From Comamonadaceae bacterium CD01 (GTDB lineage: Bacteria > Pseudomonadota > Gammaproteobacteria > Burkholderiales > Burkholderiaceae_C), in NCBI GenBank assembly GCA_002894305.1, contig PGEI01000020.1, positions 1 to 38,612 on the forward strand: a DNA stretch of 38,612 nt, in the 5' to 3' direction. A program made the position numbers and the translations under genes. Shown here one piece after another: positions 1 through 8,075 of the stretch (position 1 is the first letter of the stretch; every line of letters begins with the position of its first letter). The notes under the pieces were generated by a model. It saw only the letters and a list, made by a program, of their open reading frames with translations, did no database searches and was not told where the DNA came from.

Positions 1-49
1 AGCCGCTGCGGTCGATTTGCAGCCGACGATTTCCAAGTCCGACAGACTC
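1..49. mobile_element. Insertion-sequence-like terminal sequence (left edge, partial)
   Basis: Bases 33-45 (CCAAGTCCGACAG) recur exactly, in inverted orientation, at 38571-38583 near the other end of the window. Similarity continues outward: 13 bases starting GCTG at position 5 match 11 of 13 bases on the complement of the right edge, and a CGACG block is shared. Similarity stops just inside, close to a TAG on both sides (51-53 here, 38565-38567 there). This pattern fits two ends of one insertion-sequence family lying mostly outside the window. No transposase is visible, so the family is not assigned. Bases 50-142 contain nothing else I can identify. Confidence 0.45.
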
Positions 50-142
50 GTAGTGTCCTGAATTGGAAATTCACTGCATAAATTAAATTGTTGAAGGCGC
101 GGCCAGTTCCAGGATGCTTCGGCCATCGTGCGGCGCCGCGGG

Positions 143-1390
143 TCAATCCATAGGCGTCACGCGGATCAGCGCACCATCCTCGGCGTCGGTCAGCAGCATG
201 ACGGCACCATCAAAGGCGACGGCCACGTCGCGCACCCGGCCCTGGCCCTGCAAGTAGCGGGCCTCGCCGCTCACGCGGCCGTCGGCCAGCGTCAGCCGCA
301 CCAGCGCCTGGCCCGCAAGCCCGCCGATCAGCACGTCGCCCTGCCAGCCCGGGAACAGCGCTCCCTGATAGAAGGCCATGCCGCTGGGCGCGATCACCGG
401 ATCCCAGTAGTACACCGGCTGCTCCATGCCGTCCCTCGCGGTCAGCCCCTGGCCGATGGCCAGGCCGCTGTACTCCTCGCCATAGCTGATGACCGGCCAG
501 CCGTAATTGCGCCCGGCCCTGGGCTGGTTCAGCTCGTCGCCGCCGCGCGCGCCGTGCTCGACGATCCACAGCCTGCCCTGCGCGTCCAGCGCCGCCGACT
601 GCACATTGCGGTGGCCGTAGGACCAGATTTCCGGCACACCGCCGTGGATGCCCGGGTTGCCAGGGGCGGCGGCGCCGCTTTGCGGGTCGATGCGCAGCAC
701 CTTGCCCAGGTGGGAGGTCACGTCCTGCGCCAGCGGGCGGGCGCGGCGGTCGGAGCGCTCGCCAGTGGTCACGAACAGCATGCCCTCGCGGTCGAACACC
801 AGGCGCGAGCCGAAGTGGTAGGTTGAATCCCAGGCGGGGTTTTGCCGAAAGATCACGCGCACCTGCTCCAGCGCGCTGCCGTCTTCGGACAGCACGCCGG
901 TGGCCACTGCGGTGGCATTTTTCCCGCCGCCACGCGGCTCGGCGTAACTCCACCACAGCTGGCGCGTCTGGGCAAAGTCGGCATGCACCGCCACGTCCAG
1001 CAGCCCACCCTGCCCGCGGGCGTCGACCGCCGGCAGTCCGCTGATAGGCGGCGACACCGCGCCGTCCGCTGCGATGCGCCGCAGCCGCCCCGGACGCTCG
1101 GTCACCAGCCAGCTGCCGCCCGGCAGCTCGGCCATGCCCCAGGGGTGAACCAGGCCGCGGGCCAATACCTGGGTGCGCAACTGCACGCCCGCATCGATCA
1201 CCGGCGCCCGGGTCTGGCCGGCAAACGCCGGCCGCTGCCGCGCCGCGTTGGGCGCGCGGGCGTTGAAGTCCTGCGCAACTCCTGCCACGGCCCAGAGCAG
1301 CAGCGCGGCGCCCAAGGCCGCCCGGCGCGTGCGGGATGGATTCGACGTCGCTACAGGGCGCTGCATCATGAATGGCAAGGTGCGCGGCAT
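143..1390 (-). CDS. PQQ-dependent sugar dehydrogenase, YliI/Asd-like, periplasmic
   Basis: The 415-residue product matches the soluble glucose/sorbosone dehydrogenase family (YliI-type aldose dehydrogenase), six-bladed beta-propellers that oxidise aldoses in the periplasm with PQQ. The family signature motifs are visible: HPWGMAELPGG early, GQGGLLDVAVH, a YHFGSRLVFD segment with the expected active-site-region histidine, GHRNVQ, EHGARGGDELN, and GRNYGWPVISYG towards the C-terminus. The N-terminus has basic residues (TRR) followed by a hydrophobic stretch ending AGVAQ, so export is expected; the paired arginines leave Tat export possible. The ATG at 1390 was chosen over an upstream in-frame start because GAGGAGGA lies just before it. 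It is transcribed away from hslR. The substrate is not evident, and no PQQ biosynthesis genes are in the window. Confidence 0.85.
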   Translation of the reverse strand: MPRTLPFMMQRPVATSNPSRTRRAALGAALLLWAVAGVAQDFNARAPNAARQRPAFAGQTRAPVIDAGVQLRTQVLARGLVHPWGMAELPGGSWLVTERPGRLRRIAADGAVSPPISGLPAVDARGQGGLLDVAVHADFAQTRQLWWSYAEPRGGGKNATAVATGVLSEDGSALEQVRVIFRQNPAWDSTYHFGSRLVFDREGMLFVTTGERSDRRARPLAQDVTSHLGKVLRIDPQSGAAAPGNPGIHGGVPEIWSYGHRNVQSAALDAQGRLWIVEHGARGGDELNQPRAGRNYGWPVISYGEEYSGLAIGQGLTARDGMEQPVYYWDPVIAPSGMAFYQGALFPGWQGDVLIGGLAGQALVRLTLADGRVSGEARYLQGQGRVRDVAVAFDGAVMLLTDAEDGALIRVTPMD

Positions 1391-1530
1391 GGTGTCCTCC
1401 TCGTCGGGTGGGTGAGCGAAGCTGCGCACATCATGCACCGCGTCCATCCGCGCAGCTCCCAATCGCGAGGCGGCCACAGGAGGCATTAGGATCGCGGCGA
1501 CACCCCCTCCTACAAGGACTCACCTCCCCG

Positions 1531-1992
1531 ATGCGCACTACTCCAGCCCATTCCCCCCACGATGCCAACGCGATGCGCCTGGACAAATGGCTGTGGTGCG
1601 CGCGCTTCTACAAGACGCGCGCGCTGGCCGTCCACGAGATCGACAAGGGCCGCGTGCAGGTCAACGGCCAGAACGCCAAGCCAGCGCGCGAGCTTCGTGT
1701 GGGCGACACCGTGGCGCTGCGCCAGGGGTGGGTGGAGCGCACCGTCGTGGTGCGCGTGCTCAGCCCCATGCGCGGGTCGGCGCCGGTGGCGCAGCAGCTG
1801 TACGAGGAAACGCCCGAGAGTATTGCCGCGCGCGAGCAGGCCGCCCAGGCGCGCCGCCTGGCGCCCGAGCCGGCCAGCGCGCTGCGCGACGGCCGCCCGA
1901 CCAAGCGCGACCGGCGCAACATCGACCAGGTGCAGCGCGGCTGGGGAGCGCGCTGGAGCGCGTCGGTGGACGACGATCCAACCCGGCCCTGA
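1531..1992 (+). CDS. hslR: Hsp15-like S4-domain RNA-binding protein
   Basis: This 153-residue basic protein carries an S4 RNA-binding domain at about residues 15-75 (MRLDKWLWCARFYKTRALA, then GRVQVNGQNAKPARELRVGD). In E. coli, Hsp15 binds free 50S subunits carrying a nascent chain and helps recycle stalled translation products. The C-terminal half is basic and low in hydrophobics (GRPTKRDRRN), typical of the family. The ATG at 1531 is used here; an ATG at 1573 that begins directly with MRLDKW is an alternative and would give 139 residues. Neither has a strong Shine-Dalgarno sequence. It is divergent from the sugar dehydrogenase. A TAGGAT at 1487-1492 could be a -10 element, but no good -35 accompanies it. 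Confidence 0.85.
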   Translation: MRTTPAHSPHDANAMRLDKWLWCARFYKTRALAVHEIDKGRVQVNGQNAKPARELRVGDTVALRQGWVERTVVVRVLSPMRGSAPVAQQLYEETPESIAAREQAAQARRLAPEPASALRDGRPTKRDRRNIDQVQRGWGARWSASVDDDPTRP

Positions 1993-2067
1993 ACAAGGTC
2001 ACCGCACAACAAGTAACATACTGTTTCTTTTGCCCCTGACGCCCTCGCCTCCGACGCCACCACGGCA

Positions 2068-3039
2068 ATGCATCCGACGCTCGACGCCACCACCGCCCTG
2101 CCCCTGTCCGACTTGCCGCCGCTGGTGCAGCAAGTCATTGCGCCGGCGCTGGCCGGCTGCGCCATGCCCGTGGCGCTGTACGACGCGCAGGACATGCTGC
2201 GCTACGCCAATACTGCGTTCGACGCGATCTACCTGGGCGGCCATCCGCTGCCGCTGTCGTTTGCCGACGTGCTGCGCCACAGCTGGCGCCAGGGCCTGGG
2301 CTCGTTCATCGACTGCGGCGACATCGAGGATTTTCTGGCCGACATCCTGCCGCGCCGGCGCAGTGCGCCGCTGCGCCAACTCACGACCGACCTGCGCGAC
2401 GGCCGCTGGCTGCAGTTCACAGAAATGCTGCTGCCCGGCGACTGGCTGCTGACGATCGGCTCCGACATCACCGCGCTCAAGCGCCAGGAGCTGGACATCC
2501 GCCAGGCGCACTCCTGCGCCCTGCACGAAGCCCGCACCGATGCGCTGACCGGCGTGGCCAACCGCCGCCACATCCTGGAAGCAGCCGAGCAGGCGCTGGC
2601 CGCCCGCCCGGCCTGCGGCGGCCCCTGCCTGTCGATCGCGCTGATCGACCTGGATCATTTCAAGCGCATCAACGACCGCTACGGCCACCCGATTGGCGAC
2701 GCAGTACTGCAGCATTTTTGCCAGCAGGCGCAGCAGCATCTGCGCTCGGTCGACACGCTGGGGCGCTATGGCGGCGAAGAGTTTCTGGTTCTGCTGCCCG
2801 GCGCCGACGCTGCGGCCGCACAAACCATCATTGCACGACTGCACCGCATGCGGGCCAACCGCGACGCCGCACTGCCCGCCATCACGCTGTCGGCCGGCAT
2901 TGCACAAGCAAGCAGCGGCGAAACACTGGGCCAGCTGCTGCAGCGTGCCGACCAGGCGCTGTACACCGCGAAAACGGCCGGGCGCGGTACAACCGTCGTC
3001 GCTCCATCCGTCCCCACTGAGATCGTAAACACGCTCTGA
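2068..3039 (+). CDS. PAS-GGDEF diguanylate cyclase
   Basis: A predicted cytosolic enzyme of 323 residues that condenses two GTP to cyclic di-GMP. Residues about 25-135 form a PAS-like sensor (VALYDAQDMLRYANTAFDAI) ending with the usual DIT-ALKRQE linker, followed by a GGDEF domain from about 155 to 310. The active-site motif is GGEEF at 235-239, an accepted active variant. An RxxD motif (RSVD, 226-229) sits exactly five residues before it, the position of the allosteric inhibition site, so product feedback is predicted. DALTGVANRR and DLDHFKRINDRYGH are intact. There is no transmembrane segment or EAL domain. No strong ribosome binding site precedes the start. The ligand of the PAS domain cannot be inferred. 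Confidence 0.9.
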   Translation: MHPTLDATTALPLSDLPPLVQQVIAPALAGCAMPVALYDAQDMLRYANTAFDAIYLGGHPLPLSFADVLRHSWRQGLGSFIDCGDIEDFLADILPRRRSAPLRQLTTDLRDGRWLQFTEMLLPGDWLLTIGSDITALKRQELDIRQAHSCALHEARTDALTGVANRRHILEAAEQALAARPACGGPCLSIALIDLDHFKRINDRYGHPIGDAVLQHFCQQAQQHLRSVDTLGRYGGEEFLVLLPGADAAAAQTIIARLHRMRANRDAALPAITLSAGIAQASSGETLGQLLQRADQALYTAKTAGRGTTVVAPSVPTEIVNTL

Positions 3040-3103
3040 GCAAATACGCCTGAGCGCATCCGGGGCGCAAGCGCCTGTTGCGGCACGTAAAAAAACCAAT
3101 TAC

Positions 3104-3130
3104 TTGTCTAGACAAACATTGTCTCGTCAA
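3104..3130. promoter_or_regulatory. Tandem MarR-type operator candidates
   Basis: A perfect 12-base palindrome TTGTCTAGACAA lies at 3104-3115. A degenerate copy TTGTCTCGTCAA lies at 3119-3130, 15 bases further on. Both sit immediately upstream of the marR-type gene and overlap its likely promoter. MarR proteins commonly bind such short palindromes and repress their own efflux operon, so autoregulation of this gene and the pump genes behind it is a reasonable inference. Confidence 0.65.
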
Positions 3131-3136
3131 TAAAAT
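3109..3136 (+). promoter_or_regulatory. Putative sigma-70 promoter of the efflux operon
   Basis: TAGACA at 3109-3114 (five of six consensus bases) is separated by 16 bases from TAAAAT at 3131-3136. The -35 lies inside the palindrome and the spacer inside the second operator copy, an arrangement suited to steric repression. The -10 ends only eight bases before the ATG at 3145 and there is no Shine-Dalgarno sequence, so the transcript would be leaderless or nearly so. Confidence 0.5.
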
Positions 3137-3144
3137 ACGCTACC

Positions 3145-3636
3145 ATGTCCGCTGCACCGCCCTCCCCGCCAGCCGCCCGCTTCTACGACCCGGCCCACCT
3201 GGAGCCGGGCGAGAGCATTGGCTACCTGATGCGCCGGGTCATGTCCTCGATGCGCAACCAGATCGACGCCCGCCTGTCGGCGCACGATCTGACCTATACC
3301 CAATGGTGGCCGCTGTTTCGCATGGCCATGTGCCCGCAGGGCACGACGCTGGCCACGCTGGCGCGCGAGCTCGAATCCGACCCGGCAGCAATGACCCGCG
3401 TGCTCGACCGCCTGCAGGCCAAGGGGCTGATCGTGCGCGAGCGCTCGACGGCCGACCGCCGCGTCGTGCACCTGTCACTGACCGAAGCGGGCCAGACCAC
3501 GGCCGCATTGGTGCCGCCAGTGCTGGCCGACGTGCTCAACGGCCATCTGAGCGACTTCACCCACGACGAATGGCAGCTGCTGCTGCGCATGCTGCAGCGC
3601 ATGCTCGCCAACGGCGAGGCACTGCGCCAGCGCTGA
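3145..3636 (+). CDS. MarR-family transcriptional regulator of the efflux operon
   Basis: This 163-residue winged-helix protein has the MarR layout: an N-terminal dimerisation helix (SIGYLMRRVMSSMRNQIDARL), a recognition region TTLATLARELESDPAAMTRV, LDRLQAKGLIVRERS, and the wing TADRRVVHLSLTEAGQ with its conserved D-R-R. A C-terminal helical pair follows. It is the first gene of a run in which three efflux components follow on the same strand, the same arrangement as E. coli emrR-emrA-emrB with an outer-membrane gene added. It probably represses the operon through the palindromes just upstream and is released by a small hydrophobic or phenolic compound, which the sequence does not identify. 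There is no ribosome binding site, and a promoter element lies almost against the start codon. Confidence 0.9.
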   Translation: MSAAPPSPPAARFYDPAHLEPGESIGYLMRRVMSSMRNQIDARLSAHDLTYTQWWPLFRMAMCPQGTTLATLARELESDPAAMTRVLDRLQAKGLIVRERSTADRRVVHLSLTEAGQTTAALVPPVLADVLNGHLSDFTHDEWQLLLRMLQRMLANGEALRQR

Positions 3637-3661
3637 ACCCCTTTCACAACCACACCACCCC

Positions 3662-5167
3662 ATGATTTTTTCTGGCACCCCACGCGCTGCTGGCGCACTC
3701 CGGTGGCCACCGGCCGCGCTGGCACTGGCCTGCGCGCTGCTGCTGAGCGCCTGCGCCAACCCCGGCCCGGATCGTGCGCCGCTGGCCATGAGCACACCCG
3801 CGGCCGCCGGCCTGGACGCATCCGCGGACGCCGCCGCACTGGCCCCGCCGCAGTGGTGGCAGGCGCTGGGCGATGCACGGCTCGATGCCCTGGTGCAGCA
3901 GGCGCTGCAGGACAGCCCCAGCATGGCGATCGCTCGCGCGCGGCTGGAGCAGGCCATCGCGCTCAGCCAGGTGCGCGAGGCGGCCAACGGCCCGCAGGCG
4001 CAGCTGGGCGCCGACCTGACGCGCCAGCACTACACCGCCAACGGCATGATCCCGCCGCCCGTGGCCGGCCATACCTACAACAGCGCCAACCTGCAGGCGT
4101 CGCTGTCGTGGTCGCTGGACTTCTTTGGCCGCCACGCGGCCGAGCTGCAAGCGGCGCTCGGCCAGGCGCGCGCCGCGCAGGCCGACGCCGCCCAAGCCGC
4201 CAATGTGCTGGCCGCGCAGGTTGCCAACGCCTACGTGGCGCTGGCGCGCCTGCACGCGCAGCAGCGGGTCATGCAGCGGCTGCTGGAGCAGCGCAGCGAG
4301 CAGCTGGCACTGACCGAAGAGCGCGTGCACGCAGGCCTGGACAACCAGGTGACGCTGGCGCAGACCCAGGCCGCCGTGCCCGACGCCCGCACCCAGATCG
4401 AGGCGCTGGACGAGCAGATCACGCTGACGCGGCGCCAGCTGGCCGTGCTGTGCGGCCAGGCGCCCGATGCGCAGGCCACCCTCGCGCCGCAGCTGTCCGC
4501 GCTGCACGCGGGCGAGATGCCCACGCAACTGGGCGCCGACCTGCTGGGCCGCCGCCCCGACGTGGTTGCCGCGCGCTGGCGCGTCGAGGCGGCCGGGCAC
4601 GGCGTCGATGCAGCGCGCAAGGCCTTCTACCCCGACATCAACCTGGGCGCCTTCGTCGGCCTCAACGCGCTGGGGCTGGATCAGCTGCTGCGCGGCAGCT
4701 CGCGCCAGATTGGCGTGGCGCCGGCGCTGCGCCTGCCGCTGTTCGACGGCGGCCTGCTGCGCGCCCAGCTGGGCAGCCAGCGCGCCGAGCAGGACGCGGC
4801 CATCGCCCAGTACAACGCGCTGGTGCTGCAGGCCGCGCAGCAGGCGGGCGACGCGATTGCCTCGCTGCAGTCGCTGGCGCGCCAGCAGACGCAGCAGGCC
4901 CAGGCCGGCGCCGCGGCCGAAAGGGCCTACGACTTTGCCCAGCAGCGCTACCGCGCGGGCCTGGGCGGCTACCTGGTCGTGCTGGCCAGCGAGACCCAGG
5001 TGCTGGCCCAGCGCCAGCAAGGAGTGGACTTGCTGGCGCGCCAGCTGAGCGCGCGCATCGCGCTGATGCAGGCGCTGGGTGGCGGCTGGCCGGGCGACGG
5101 CGCGCCGCTGCCCGCCACGGCAGCAACGGCCACGACGACCGCAGCGCCGCTTTCGAACAACCGATAA
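3662..5167 (+). CDS. Efflux outer-membrane lipoprotein, NodT/OprM family
   Basis: This 501-residue protein belongs to the TolC-like NodT family that forms the outer-membrane duct of tripartite pumps. A lipoprotein signal peptide ends LLLSAC, with the lipidated cysteine at residue 31. Two repeated outer-membrane-efflux domains follow, shown by PPQWWQALGDARLDALVQQAL, by SWSLDFFGRHAAELQAALGQ in the first half, and by FYPDINLGAFVGL and LPLFDGGLLRAQLG in the second. Long Ala/Gln-rich segments are the periplasmic helices. The C-terminal tail is an Ala/Thr-rich stretch without predicted structure. It lies 25 bases after the MarR gene and 16 bases before the adaptor gene, so cotranscription is likely. 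It has no clear Shine-Dalgarno sequence. Confidence 0.92.
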   Translation: MIFSGTPRAAGALRWPPAALALACALLLSACANPGPDRAPLAMSTPAAAGLDASADAAALAPPQWWQALGDARLDALVQQALQDSPSMAIARARLEQAIALSQVREAANGPQAQLGADLTRQHYTANGMIPPPVAGHTYNSANLQASLSWSLDFFGRHAAELQAALGQARAAQADAAQAANVLAAQVANAYVALARLHAQQRVMQRLLEQRSEQLALTEERVHAGLDNQVTLAQTQAAVPDARTQIEALDEQITLTRRQLAVLCGQAPDAQATLAPQLSALHAGEMPTQLGADLLGRRPDVVAARWRVEAAGHGVDAARKAFYPDINLGAFVGLNALGLDQLLRGSSRQIGVAPALRLPLFDGGLLRAQLGSQRAEQDAAIAQYNALVLQAAQQAGDAIASLQSLARQQTQQAQAGAAAERAYDFAQQRYRAGLGGYLVVLASETQVLAQRQQGVDLLARQLSARIALMQALGGGWPGDGAPLPATAATATTTAAPLSNNR

Positions 5168-5183
5168 CAACAAAGCACTTTCC

Positions 5184-6425
5184 ATGAGCACCACCACCTC
5201 TCCCCAGTCCGCCCGCGCCAAGCGCCGCCGCGGCCTCACCCTGATAGCCCTGGCCTGCACCGTCGCCGGCGTGGCCTGGGGCGGCTGGCACTGGCTGCAC
5301 AGCCGCAACTTCGAGACCACCGACAACGCCTACGTGGCCGGCAACGTGGTGCAGATCACGCCCCAGATCGGCGGCACCGTCATTGCCATCCACGCCGACG
5401 ACACCGACTTCGTGCGCGCCGGCCAGCCGCTGGTCGAGCTCGACAACGCCGACACCAAGGTGGCACTGGCCCAGGCCCAGGCCAAGCTGGCCAGCACGGT
5501 GCGCGAGGTGCGCCAGCTCTACGCCAACACCACCGCGCTGCAGGCCCAGGTGCAGCTGCGCCGCGCAGAGCTTGCGCGCGCCCAGGCCGAAGAGCAGCGC
5601 CTGCGTGACGACGTGCGCCGGCGTGCACCGCTGACGGCCAGCGGCGCCGTCGGCAAGGAGGAATACCAGCACGCCAGCGCGCAGCTGAGCGCGGCGCAGT
5701 CGGCCGTGGCCGCCGCGCAGTCGGCCATTGCCGCGGCGCAGGAGCAGTTGGCCGCCAGCGCCGCGCAGACCGAGGGCGTGGACGTGGCCCGGCACCCGGG
5801 CGTGCTGGCTGCCGCAGCGCAGCTGCGCCAGGCCTGGCTGGCCGAGCAGCGCACCCACCTGTTGGCGCCGCTTGACGGCCAGGTGGCCAAGCGCGGCGTG
5901 CAGATCGGCCAGCGCATTGCCGCTGGCGCGCCGGTGATGACCGTCGTGCCGCTCACCCAGCTGTGGGTCGACGCCAACTTCAAGGAAAGCCAGCTCAGGG
6001 ACATCCGCATTGGCCAGGCCGCCACGCTGGTGGCCGACCTGTACGGCGACAAGGTCAGCTACCACGGCCGCGTCGTCGGCCTGGGCGCGGGCACCGGCGC
6101 GGCGTTTGCGCTGCTGCCGGCGCAGAACGCCACCGGCAACTGGATCAAGGTGGTGCAGCGCGTGCCGGTGCGCATCACGCTCGACCCCAAGGATCTGGCC
6201 GAACACCCGCTGCGCGTGGGCCTGTCGATGGACGTGTCGGTCGACATCCGCGACCAGAGCGGCGCGGTGCTGCCAAGCGCCGAGCGCCAGGACCCGGTGG
6301 CCGCCACCAGCGTGTTCGACGAGCAGCTGAGCTCGGCCGACGCGCTGGTCGCACGCATCATTGCCGACAACCTGGGCCGCCACGCGGCCGCAGGCCAGGC
6401 GCGCGCGCAGTCAGCGGCGCGGTAA
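5184..6425 (+). CDS. emrA: EmrA-type HlyD-family membrane fusion protein
   Basis: This 413-residue periplasmic adaptor links the inner-membrane transporter with the outer-membrane duct. It has a short basic cytoplasmic tail (RAKRRRG), one membrane helix at about residues 17-36, and the typical FETTDNAYVAGNVVQITPQI start of the lipoyl/barrel-sandwich region. A long Ala/Gln-rich coiled-coil hairpin (about 95-200) follows, then LLAPLDGQVAKRGVQIGQRI and the beta-barrel segment LWVDANFKESQLRDIRIGQ. These are classic EmrA features. The start at 5184 was chosen over an upstream in-frame extension because that extension overlaps the outer-membrane gene and lacks family similarity. It ends three bases before emrB. 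Confidence 0.92.
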   Translation: MSTTTSPQSARAKRRRGLTLIALACTVAGVAWGGWHWLHSRNFETTDNAYVAGNVVQITPQIGGTVIAIHADDTDFVRAGQPLVELDNADTKVALAQAQAKLASTVREVRQLYANTTALQAQVQLRRAELARAQAEEQRLRDDVRRRAPLTASGAVGKEEYQHASAQLSAAQSAVAAAQSAIAAAQEQLAASAAQTEGVDVARHPGVLAAAAQLRQAWLAEQRTHLLAPLDGQVAKRGVQIGQRIAAGAPVMTVVPLTQLWVDANFKESQLRDIRIGQAATLVADLYGDKVSYHGRVVGLGAGTGAAFALLPAQNATGNWIKVVQRVPVRITLDPKDLAEHPLRVGLSMDVSVDIRDQSGAVLPSAERQDPVAATSVFDEQLSSADALVARIIADNLGRHAAAGQARAQSAAR

Positions 6426-6428
6426 AGC

Positions 6429-8051
6429 ATGAGCGACGCCGCCACCCTCTCCGCGGGCGACGCCCCGCCGCCCGAGCGCGAGAACGACGCGCCCGCCAGC
6501 GCCGCCGCGCCCCACCCGCCGCTCCAGGGCATGGCGCTGGTGCTGGGCACGCTGTCGCTGTCGCTGGCCACGTTCATGAACGTGCTCGACTCGTCGATCG
6601 CCAACGTCTCGCTGCCCGCCATTGCCGGCGACCTGGGCGTCAGCCCCCAGCAGGGCACCTGGGTCATCACCAGTTTCGGCGTGGCCAACGCCATCTCGGT
6701 GCCGCTGACCGGCTGGCTCACACAGCGCTTTGGCGCGGTGCGCCTGTTCACCGCCAGCGTGCTGCTGTTCGTGCTCACCTCGTGGTTGTGCGGCTTTGCC
6801 TGGTCGCTGGAGACACTGGTGTTCTTCCGCGTGCTGCAGGGCGCCGTCGCCGGGCCGATGATCCCGCTGTCGCAAACCCTGCTGCTGGCCAGCTACCCGG
6901 TTGCGCGCGCCGGCATGGCGCTGGCCATGTGGGGCATGACGACGCTGGTCGCGCCCGTCGTCGGGCCGCTTCTGGGCGGCTGGATCACCGACAACATCGC
7001 CTGGCCCTGGATCTTCTACATCAACGTGCCCGTGGGCATCGTCGCCGCGGCGCTGACCTGGAGCCTGTACCGCCACCGCGAGACGCCCACGCGCAAGCTG
7101 CCCATCGACACCATCGGCCTGTCGCTGCTGGTGCTGTGGGTGGGCGCGCTGCAACTGATGCTGGACAAGGGCAAGGAGCTGGACTGGTTCGCCTCGGGCG
7201 AGATCATCACGATGGCCGTCGTCGCCGTCGTCGGCCTGGCTGTGTTTCTGGTGTGGGAGCTGACCGACGAGCACCCGGTGGTCGACCTGCGGCTGTTCGG
7301 CCAGCGCAACTTCGCGTTCGGCGTGGTCGCACTGTCGGTGGCGTATGGATTGTTTTTTGGCAACGTGGTGCTGCTGCCGCTGTGGCTGCAGCAATACATG
7401 GGCTACACCGCAACGGCCGCCGGCATGGCGCTGGCGCCCGTCGGCGTGCTGGCCATTGCGTTGACGCCGCTGGCCGGGCGCAAGGTGAGCCACTGGGATC
7501 CGCGCACCATGGCGACGGTCGCGTTCATCGTCTTCAGCCTGGTGCTGTGGATGCGCGCACAGTTCACGACCGAAACCAGCCTGATCCAGATCATCATTCC
7601 GACGGTGATCCAGGGCGCTGCCATGTCGTTCTTCTTCATCCCGCTGACCACCATCACGCTGTCCAACCTGCCCCACCACCGCATTCCGGCCGCCGCCGGC
7701 CTGTCCAACTTCGTGCGCATCACCGCCGGCGCCATGGGCACCTCGATCGCCACGACCTGGTGGGACAGCCGCGCGTCGCTGCACCACGCCCACCTGACCG
7801 AGGCGCTGGTCGCCGGCCAGGGCGTATTTGCGCAGACGCTGGAGAAGATGACCGCCGCCGGCCTGAGCCACGAGCAGGCGCTGGTGCAGATCAACCGCAT
7901 GATCGACCAGCAGGCCTACACCCGCGCGGCCGACGACATCTTCCTGGGCTCGGCCTATGTCTTCCTGGGCCTGATCATGCTGATCTGGCTGACCAGCCGC
8001 CCCGGCCCCACGGTGGGCGACGGCTCGCCCGGGGCTTCGGCGGCGCATTGA
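6429..8051 (+). CDS. emrB: EmrB-type DHA2 multidrug transporter (MFS)
   Basis: This 540-residue inner-membrane protein of the drug:proton antiporter 2 family is expected to have 14 membrane helices. Family signatures include FMNVLDSSIANVSLPAIAGD in helix 1, TSFGVANAISVPLTGWL, FFRVLQGAVAGPMIPLSQ, and antiporter motif C (APVVGPLLGGWITD). A Pro/Ala-rich tail of about 35 residues precedes the first helix. With the adaptor and lipoprotein upstream it would form a proton-driven tripartite pump expelling hydrophobic compounds across both membranes. The start lies three bases after emrA, indicating translational coupling. The substrate range cannot be read from sequence; fusaric acid, uncouplers or antibiotics are known for relatives. 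Confidence 0.93.
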   Translation: MSDAATLSAGDAPPPERENDAPASAAAPHPPLQGMALVLGTLSLSLATFMNVLDSSIANVSLPAIAGDLGVSPQQGTWVITSFGVANAISVPLTGWLTQRFGAVRLFTASVLLFVLTSWLCGFAWSLETLVFFRVLQGAVAGPMIPLSQTLLLASYPVARAGMALAMWGMTTLVAPVVGPLLGGWITDNIAWPWIFYINVPVGIVAAALTWSLYRHRETPTRKLPIDTIGLSLLVLWVGALQLMLDKGKELDWFASGEIITMAVVAVVGLAVFLVWELTDEHPVVDLRLFGQRNFAFGVVALSVAYGLFFGNVVLLPLWLQQYMGYTATAAGMALAPVGVLAIALTPLAGRKVSHWDPRTMATVAFIVFSLVLWMRAQFTTETSLIQIIIPTVIQGAAMSFFFIPLTTITLSNLPHHRIPAAAGLSNFVRITAGAMGTSIATTWWDSRASLHHAHLTEALVAGQGVFAQTLEKMTAAGLSHEQALVQINRMIDQQAYTRAADDIFLGSAYVFLGLIMLIWLTSRPGPTVGDGSPGASAAH

Positions 8052-8066
8052 TACGAAACGCCGCCG
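8038..8066. terminator. Hairpin spanning the emrB stop codon
   Basis: A perfect 8-base inverted repeat, CGGCGGCG at 8038-8045 and CGCCGCCG at 8059-8066, brackets the emrB stop codon with a 13-base loop. No run of T follows on either strand, so it is not a canonical intrinsic terminator. It may still slow or protect the converging transcripts from emrB and the small minus-strand gene. Confidence 0.3.
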
Positions 8067-8075
8067 CGCAAGAAG

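Noticed and set aside
6411-8048. Long open frame on the minus strand antisense to emrB
   Set aside because: It is a low-complexity Arg/Gln/His/Ala-rich translation typical of antisense frames in GC-rich DNA, while the plus strand has clear transporter motifs.
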